Assembly (NCBI GenBank): GCA_002399565.1
Contig: DHDW01000047.1
Span: 1-19,004, forward strand
Reading direction: 5' to 3'
Length of the DNA stretch: 19,004 bases
Source of the DNA: Bacteroidales bacterium UBA4866
GTDB taxonomy: Bacteria > Bacteroidota > Bacteroidia > Bacteroidales > P3
In this document: piece by piece, positions 15,673 to 19,004 of the stretch
How the letters are laid out: every line of letters starts with the position of its first letter
How positions within the stretch are numbered: the stretch's first letter is position 1
Program-made: the position numbers and the translations under genes
Notes under the pieces: model-generated
The model's database searches: none
Told to the model about the DNA's origin: nothing
The model's input: only the letters and a program-made list of their open reading frames with translations

Positions 15673-15680
15673 CAAAGATA
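15673..15680 (-). promoter_or_regulatory. Bacteroidota -7 element for the glycosyltransferase gene
   Basis: The minus strand reads TATCTTTG 22 bases before the ATG at 15650. It lies in the short divergent interval shared with the next gene; no clear -33 TTTG is seen. Confidence 0.5.
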
Positions 15681-15714
15681 TAATTAAAAACGAAGAAATA
15701 AAATATTTATTTAT

Positions 15715-15722
15715 TACTTTTG
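15715..15722 (+). promoter_or_regulatory. -7 element directly before a start codon
   Basis: TACTTTTG matches TAnnTTTG and ends only five bases before the ATG at 15728. If used, transcription would begin at or within a few bases of the start codon, giving a leaderless or near-leaderless message. Confidence 0.45.
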
Positions 15723-15727
15723 CATCC

Positions 15728-16957
15728 ATGATAAAAAGAATAAAACCAATACTTATTCTAAACTTTATAATTTTTTGTTTTGTCACTTCCCTTAAAGGAC
15801 AAAATAATAGTTTATTCTCTCAAAATCCAAAAATTGACACTAATGATTTAAATATACTTTATTTGAAGGTAGATAATCTTAACTTCTTTAAAGATAACGA
15901 ATTTAAGGCAGAAAAAGTCAGTGGGTATACTCTCCCTGGTTTTCGTTTAAGTCCTAAGTTATCACTTGCCTTACATAAAAACATTCTTTTGGAAGCAGGA
16001 GTTTATATGCTTCATTATTGGGGAGCAAACAAATATCCATGCTATTCCTATTTAGATATTTCATCATGGCAGGGAGAACAATATCAAAAAGGAGTTCATT
16101 TCCTTCCATTGTTTAGAGCTCAGGTTTCACTAAAAGATAATTTTCACTTGGTTTTTGGAAATTTATATGTAAACAATAATCATAATTTAATCCTACCTCT
16201 CTACAACACTGAGCTTAACTTATCTTCCGACCCAGAAACAGGCGTTCAACTAATTTATGATTCAAAACAATTCTCTTCAGATGTTTGGGTTAATTGGCAA
16301 AGTTTTGTCTTTAGGGATGACAATCATCAAGAAGTGTTTACATTTGGAGCTTCAACAAAAACAAACTTATTAAAAACAGATAGAAAACTTCAAGTTTATA
16401 TACCTCTTCAACTAATTGGTCAACATAGAGGAGGGGAGTTAGATACTATGAATAATTTTAATATGCATACTTTAATAAACTATTGTGCAGGTGTTGGAAT
16501 TAGTTATAGATTTAATAAACTTGTGAAGTATATCAATTTTGAATCAACTTATTCAGGATTTATTAATAATGGAGGTATTTCAATACCATTTAATAAAGGG
16601 TATGGTCTTTATAATAAACTAGCTCTTGGGATTAAGGATTTCAATATAAATATTTCCCATTGGGTTAGTGAAGATTTTGTTTCAATTTATGGCTCTCCTC
16701 ATTTTGGGAATGTCTCCACCAATACTCCTAATCTTACTTTTGATAAGATGCAAATGATACTTACACAATTTGACTACTCACTTCCTTTATATAAGGATGT
16801 GTCTATGGGCTTTGAGGGAAATATAATTTATTATTTGCCTTTTACTGGTGATAGGCCAGGATATGAGAAAGTTGTAAGAAATGATGTAATGTTCTTCTCT
16901 TTTGGAATATACCTCAAGCTAAATCCTAAGTTTAGATTGTATAAGTTTAAAGAATAG
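15728..16957 (+). CDS. Exported protein of unknown function, possibly an outer-membrane barrel
   Basis: I choose the ATG at 15728 (409 residues), which opens a signal peptide (MIKRIKPILILNFIIFCFVTSLKG, cleavage before Q). A longer frame from 15638 would overlap the divergent glycosyltransferase gene and bury this signal. The mature protein is rich in aromatic residues and Asn, with alternating strands (e.g. FHLVFGNLYVNNNHNLI, VGISYRFNKLVKYINFE, FFSFGIYLKLNPKFRLYKF). The final strand ends in hydrophobic and aromatic residues, compatible with a beta-barrel. No enzyme motif is recognised. It is divergent from the glycosyltransferase and ends 10 bases from the convergent metal-sensor-like gene, with no room for a standard terminator between them. 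Confidence 0.75.
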   Translation: MIKRIKPILILNFIIFCFVTSLKGQNNSLFSQNPKIDTNDLNILYLKVDNLNFFKDNEFKAEKVSGYTLPGFRLSPKLSLALHKNILLEAGVYMLHYWGANKYPCYSYLDISSWQGEQYQKGVHFLPLFRAQVSLKDNFHLVFGNLYVNNNHNLILPLYNTELNLSSDPETGVQLIYDSKQFSSDVWVNWQSFVFRDDNHQEVFTFGASTKTNLLKTDRKLQVYIPLQLIGQHRGGELDTMNNFNMHTLINYCAGVGISYRFNKLVKYINFESTYSGFINNGGISIPFNKGYGLYNKLALGIKDFNINISHWVSEDFVSIYGSPHFGNVSTNTPNLTFDKMQMILTQFDYSLPLYKDVSMGFEGNIIYYLPFTGDRPGYEKVVRNDVMFFSFGIYLKLNPKFRLYKFKE

Positions 16958-16967
16958 AACCTAATTT

Positions 16968-17468
16968 TTAATCAGTAACGCACCCTTCGTGATTGTGATT
17001 ACAACTTGGCTGGCAAACAAACAGGCTCTTAAATAGTTTGTTCATTGGCTCAATTTGTTCAGGCTTTAAGATTGCCTTTAAATCTTGATATTGTCCAACA
17101 TGTTGATTAAGGAGTTCTTTTTGGAATTTTATAATTCTATTCTCCAACTCTTCAATTTTTTGTGAATTGTTTTCATTTGAGGCCAAATAATCCATTAACA
17201 TCTCTTGACTAACATGAAGACTATCAATTGCATTAAGGGCTAATGCCTGATGACTTTTCTTAATCTTGTCATATTTTTTTGCTTGCTCATCATCCAATGA
17301 AAGACTTTTAGCAACAAAACAATTTGAATTCACATTTTTCTCTCTCTTATCAACGCTTTCCTCAATATGATTACAATTACAACTTCTTTTATTGACAAGG
17401 AAGAAGATATTAGCTGCCAAAAGAGCTATTACTATTATTGATAAAATGATGAAATATTGCTTTTTCAT
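16968..17468 (-). CDS. Periplasmic heavy-metal-sensor-like protein (CpxP/Spy/CnrX type)
   Basis: A 166-residue protein with one N-terminal TM helix or uncleaved signal (~5-25), then a periplasmic helical hairpin. 'LSLDDEQAKKYDKIKKSHQ' followed by long charged helices and 'LKPEQIEPMNKLF' recalls the LTxxQ layout of CpxP/Spy and the CnrX-type metal sensors. Potential metal ligands are concentrated at both ends: C30-x-C32-x-H34 just after the membrane, C50, and C152-x3-C156-x-H158-x-H160-x2-C163 at the C-terminus. It starts seven bases after the stop of the one-TM protein gene and ends the sigma-factor operon. In CnrYXH, CnrX binds metal in the periplasm and relays this to the anti-sigma factor; the same role is inferred here from gene order and Cys/His content. 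The metal is unknown. Confidence 0.7.
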   Translation of the reverse strand: MKKQYFIILSIIVIALLAANIFFLVNKRSCNCNHIEESVDKREKNVNSNCFVAKSLSLDDEQAKKYDKIKKSHQALALNAIDSLHVSQEMLMDYLASNENNSQKIEELENRIIKFQKELLNQHVGQYQDLKAILKPEQIEPMNKLFKSLFVCQPSCNHNHEGCVTD

Positions 17469-17475
17469 TTTTCTA

Positions 17476-17781
17476 TTATTCTTCTTTTAAGAGTTCAACT
17501 GGATAAAGGCTTGAAAGGGCATCAAAATGATAATCCTTAACAAATTCATTATAGGAGTTGTTTTCTGAAATATTTTGCATTGGTTGATTTGATTCAGGAT
17601 TGAAAGTTGAAAAAATATTAAATCCAATCAAAAGAACTAACCCAATAATGCTCAACTTCAAAACATTCAAACTCCATGAAGGTACAACATAAACACTTTT
17701 ATCGTTTATCTTGTTTTGAATTTTTTGAAAAAGATAAGGATTAACCTCTGTAATTCTATCTTTGTTAAATAATGTTTCCAT
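17476..17781 (-). CDS. Single-pass membrane protein, putative anti-sigma factor
   Basis: A 101-residue protein with a cytoplasmic N-terminal part (1-~38, METLFNKDRITEVNPYLFQKIQNKI..), one TM helix (~41-59, VLKLSIIGLVLLIGFNIF) and a short periplasmic tail rich in Asn and acidic residues. It has no zinc-binding HxxxCxxC motif and no recognised enzyme domain. Its start lies inside the sigma-factor gene (17-base overlap), so translation is probably coupled, which is common for a sigma/anti-sigma pair. The length and topology fit a short CnrY-like anti-sigma protein. The function is inferred only from position and topology. Confidence 0.65.
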   Translation of the reverse strand: METLFNKDRITEVNPYLFQKIQNKINDKSVYVVPSWSLNVLKLSIIGLVLLIGFNIFSTFNPESNQPMQNISENNSYNEFVKDYHFDALSSLYPVELLKEE

Positions 17782-18316
17782 AAATATTACTTGTTTTATT
17801 TTTTATAGTTTTCTTTGCTCTATGCACCAAAACCTCAACAGAAGCAACAGAACAATTCATAATTTCTGCAATGTCTTTTTGTGGAATTTCGTCATAGATA
17901 AACATAACTAATGCTTGCTTTTGTTTAGACGGCAATTTGTCAATAATCTTATGCAGATGATTCATTTTTTCTTTTTCCTCCATATTCCAATCTGCTCTAT
18001 CGTCAGACATAATTGAATGTTTGGCATCATCAGCATTAACAAAAAACTTTCTTATCTTTTCTTTCCTTAAGTAATTAATAGTCTTGTTTATTGATATTCT
18101 GTAGAGCCAAGTGGAGAGTTTAGATTTCCCTTGAAACTTATGTGCTGAAGAGAAAATCTCTACAAAAATATCCTGAACTAAATCCTCAGCAACCTCCCTA
18201 TCATGAACCATACCATAACACAAATTCATAACCTTCAACTTATGAGCGTTGAAAAAGTCTTCAAAAACCTTTTGATTCCCCTTTGAAATTTCTTGTGCTA
18301 TTTGTAAATCGTCCAT
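17765..18316 (-). CDS. ECF-type RNA polymerase sigma factor
   Basis: A 183-residue sigma-70 family protein with only regions 2 and 4, the ECF layout. Region 2 (~16-90) contains 'HDREVAEDLVQDIFVEIFSSAHKFQGKSKLSTWLYRISINKTINYLRK', with the core-binding and -10-recognition helices. Region 4 (~122-175) contains 'LPSKQKQALVMFIYDEIPQKDIAEIMNCSVASVEVLVHRAKKTIK', the helix-turn-helix for the -35 element. It directs RNA polymerase to a small set of promoters, presumably on release from the adjacent membrane protein. No ECF promoter motif could be proven in the window. A hairpin ends 11 bases before its start codon, and the Cys/His-repeat gene lies just upstream in the same direction. Confidence 0.93.
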   Translation of the reverse strand: MDDLQIAQEISKGNQKVFEDFFNAHKLKVMNLCYGMVHDREVAEDLVQDIFVEIFSSAHKFQGKSKLSTWLYRISINKTINYLRKEKIRKFFVNADDAKHSIMSDDRADWNMEEKEKMNHLHKIIDKLPSKQKQALVMFIYDEIPQKDIAEIMNCSVASVEVLVHRAKKTIKNKTSNIYGNII

Positions 18317-18327
18317 ATAAATAAAGA

Positions 18328-18361
18328 TAAAGCAGGATTAGAAAAATCTCACCCTGCTTTA
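18328..18361 (-). terminator. Hairpin between the Cys/His-repeat gene and the sigma gene (terminator or attenuator)
   Basis: TAAAGCAGG and CCTGCTTTA form a perfect 9-bp stem around a 16-base loop. On the minus strand it is followed by TCTTTATTTAT and, 11 bases later, the sigma ATG. It is positioned either to end the upstream transcript or to limit readthrough into, or translation of, the sigma gene. The tail is only moderately T-rich. Confidence 0.65.
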
Positions 18362-18384
18362 CATCAACAGATTAAAAGAAAATT

Positions 18385-18693
18385 TTATTTTTTTACTTCT
18401 GCTTTAGCTTTATCTTTGCAACATTCGTGTTTTTTTCCGTCTTTGTTGCTTGTGCACTCATGTTTCTTACCATCTTTATTGCTTGTGCATTCGTGTTTTT
18501 TACCGTCTTTGCTTGTGCATTCGTGGTTAGCAACTTTCTTGCCATCCTTATCACAACAAGCTTTTGAAGCGTCTTTCTTGCTGTCTTTTGAACAACATTC
18601 TTTCTTAACTTCTTTCTTTTGAGGTTCTTGAGCATTAACAGTTGTAACTGCAACAAGAGCGAAAGCAAATGCTAATAAAATTACTTTTTTCAT
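18385..18693 (-). CDS. Exported Lys/Cys/His-rich repeat protein, putative metal-binding
   Basis: A 102-residue protein. Residues 1-21 are a signal peptide (cleavage likely VNA before Q). The mature part is almost entirely Lys, Asp, Cys, His, Glu, Gly, Ser and Asn. It has CC pairs at 33-34, 46-47 and 91-92 and HEC triplets at 57-59, 67-69, 78-80 and 89-91, set in repeats of the form DGKKHECTSNK (11 residues, one copy 10). Nine Cys and four His in ~80 residues suggest metal binding or thiol chemistry in the periplasm; no enzyme fold is expected. Two other frames are open across the repeats, but only this one has a signal peptide and a patterned product. It lies upstream of the ECF sigma gene, so it may be a target or accessory of that system. 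Confidence 0.75.
   Translation of the reverse strand: MKKVILLAFAFALVAVTTVNAQEPQKKEVKKECCSKDSKKDASKACCDKDGKKVANHECTSKDGKKHECTSNKDGKKHECTSNKDGKKHECCKDKAKAEVKK
18422..18517. repeat. 33-bp in-frame tandem repeats
   Basis: Three consecutive units of 33 (18422-18454), 33 (18455-18487) and 30 bases (18488-18517) encode the KKHEC repeats; a further diverged unit follows. The short unit lacks one Asn codon, so the frame is kept. Copies differ mostly at synonymous positions (for example CATTCGTG versus CACTCATG on the plus strand). Confidence 0.85.
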
Positions 18694-18796
18694 TTTCTTT
18701 TTGTTTTGTATTAATAATTAACTTTAAGTCTTTGTTAAGACATATAATCTTTCTAAACCTTACATTTATTTTCAGAAAAATAACATTTTCTAGATG

Positions 18797-18804
18797 CAAA
18801 AATA
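18797..18804 (-). promoter_or_regulatory. Candidate -7 element for the Cys/His-repeat gene
   Basis: The minus strand reads TATTTTTG, matching TAnnTTTG, about 104 bases before the ATG at 18693. It would give a long 5' leader. No -33 TTTG is seen, and a different sigma factor could be used instead. Confidence 0.3.
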
Positions 18805-18912
18805 GGAAAAAATTTTAGTCGTTAGAGTTTTTAGATGTTTTTTTGTGATTTATTAGTTTCAAAAGTTTAAGGAGTAAGACCTATCAAAGAAAATAAACTC
18901 AATTATACTAAA

Positions 18913-18948
18913 CACCTTAAGCTCTTTAATGTCTTTAAACTCTTTAAT
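18913..18948. repeat. Four tandem 9-bp repeats
   Basis: Four consecutive 9-base units share the core CNTTAA at exact 9-base steps (CCTTAA at 18915, CTTTAA at 18924, 18933 and 18942). They lie about 40 bases upstream of the plus-strand -7 element at the right edge. Confidence 0.6.
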
Positions 18949-18986
18949 TAAATAAAAAATACACTTCCCAATTCAATATAATTTAG

Positions 18987-18994
18987 TATATTTG
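18987..18994 (+). promoter_or_regulatory. -7 element at the right edge
   Basis: TATATTTG matches TAnnTTTG and is followed after three bases by ATGAAAA at 18998, where the window ends. It likely serves a plus-strand gene starting at or just past the edge. Confidence 0.5.
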
Positions 18995-19004
18995 CAAATG
19001 AAAA

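Larger units (their letters stand above)
18694..19004. other. Non-coding interval at the right end
   Basis: This 311-base AT-rich interval upstream of the Cys/His-repeat gene has no credible ORF. It contains a candidate -7 element for that gene (18797-18804), four 9-bp repeats (18913-18948) and, at the edge, a plus-strand TATATTTG followed by ATG at 18998, probably the start of a gene continuing outside. Nothing else is recognised. Confidence 0.7.

Noticed and set aside
15638..15727. Upstream ATG for the exported protein
   Set aside because: It overlaps the divergent glycosyltransferase start and precedes the natural signal peptide beginning at 15728.
18393..18668. Open 91-codon minus-strand frame and a 68-codon plus-strand frame (18416-18622) across the Cys/His-repeat gene
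   Set aside because: Both are by-products of repeats whose length is a multiple of three. They lack a signal peptide with a sensible start and give low-complexity products without a family pattern.

Overview
The window looks like chromosomal DNA of a low-GC member of the Bacteroidota, most likely Bacteroidales. The evidence is a T9SS type A C-terminal sorting domain at the left end, a GldH lipoprotein, several upstream regions carrying the Bacteroidota -7 element TAnnTTTG instead of a sigma-70 -10 box, almost no Shine-Dalgarno sequences, and families typical of the phylum. No tRNA, rRNA, insertion sequence, phage gene or CRISPR array was seen.

Layout. 1-1089 (+): the tail of an unidentified protein, then a T9SS-secreted protein. 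6304-1183 (-): a tight four-gene operon holB - ricT - gldH - class A penicillin-binding protein, with gaps or overlaps of a few bases and one -7 element upstream. 7906-6388 (-): a dihydroorotate-dehydrogenase-like flavoprotein and a four-helix-bundle (IVP-type) protein. 8092-9805 (+): a membrane-anchored TPR protein and a cation diffusion facilitator. 9806-10166: a non-coding interval between convergent genes that holds an ordered array of short palindromes. 11279-10167 (-): a GIY-YIG nuclease-like protein followed by a tiny zinc-ribbon protein. 11460-12314 (+): an outer-membrane beta-barrel protein, sharing a strong bidirectional terminator with ornithine aminotransferase (13616-12396, -). 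15650-13686 (-): a glycosyltransferase fused to a shortened sugar-phosphate-transferase-like module, divergent from a secreted protein of unknown function (15728-16957, +). 18693-16968 (-): a Cys/His-repeat secreted protein, an ECF sigma factor, a one-TM putative anti-sigma protein and a periplasmic metal-sensor-like protein.

Two places stand out. The first is the array at about 9901-10079: seven cores related to GGTNNNACC at 21-22 bp spacing (two helical turns). Most linkers between cores are themselves small palindromes whose arms differ yet still pair, and the array is bounded symmetrically by ATAAGG and CCTTAT. It lies between two gene 3' ends, next to the terminator of the GIY-YIG/zinc-ribbon pair. 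The second is the right-hand cluster, whose gene logic resembles CnrYXH-type metal-responsive ECF systems (periplasmic sensor, membrane anti-sigma, sigma) but is joined to an exported peptide built of Lys-Lys-His-Glu-Cys repeats, with a hairpin just ahead of the sigma gene that may attenuate it.

The remaining genes are mostly household or envelope functions: DNA replication, peptidoglycan synthesis, T9SS/gliding, amino-acid metabolism, metal transport and glycan assembly. Assignments rest on motifs read by eye; no database search was run.
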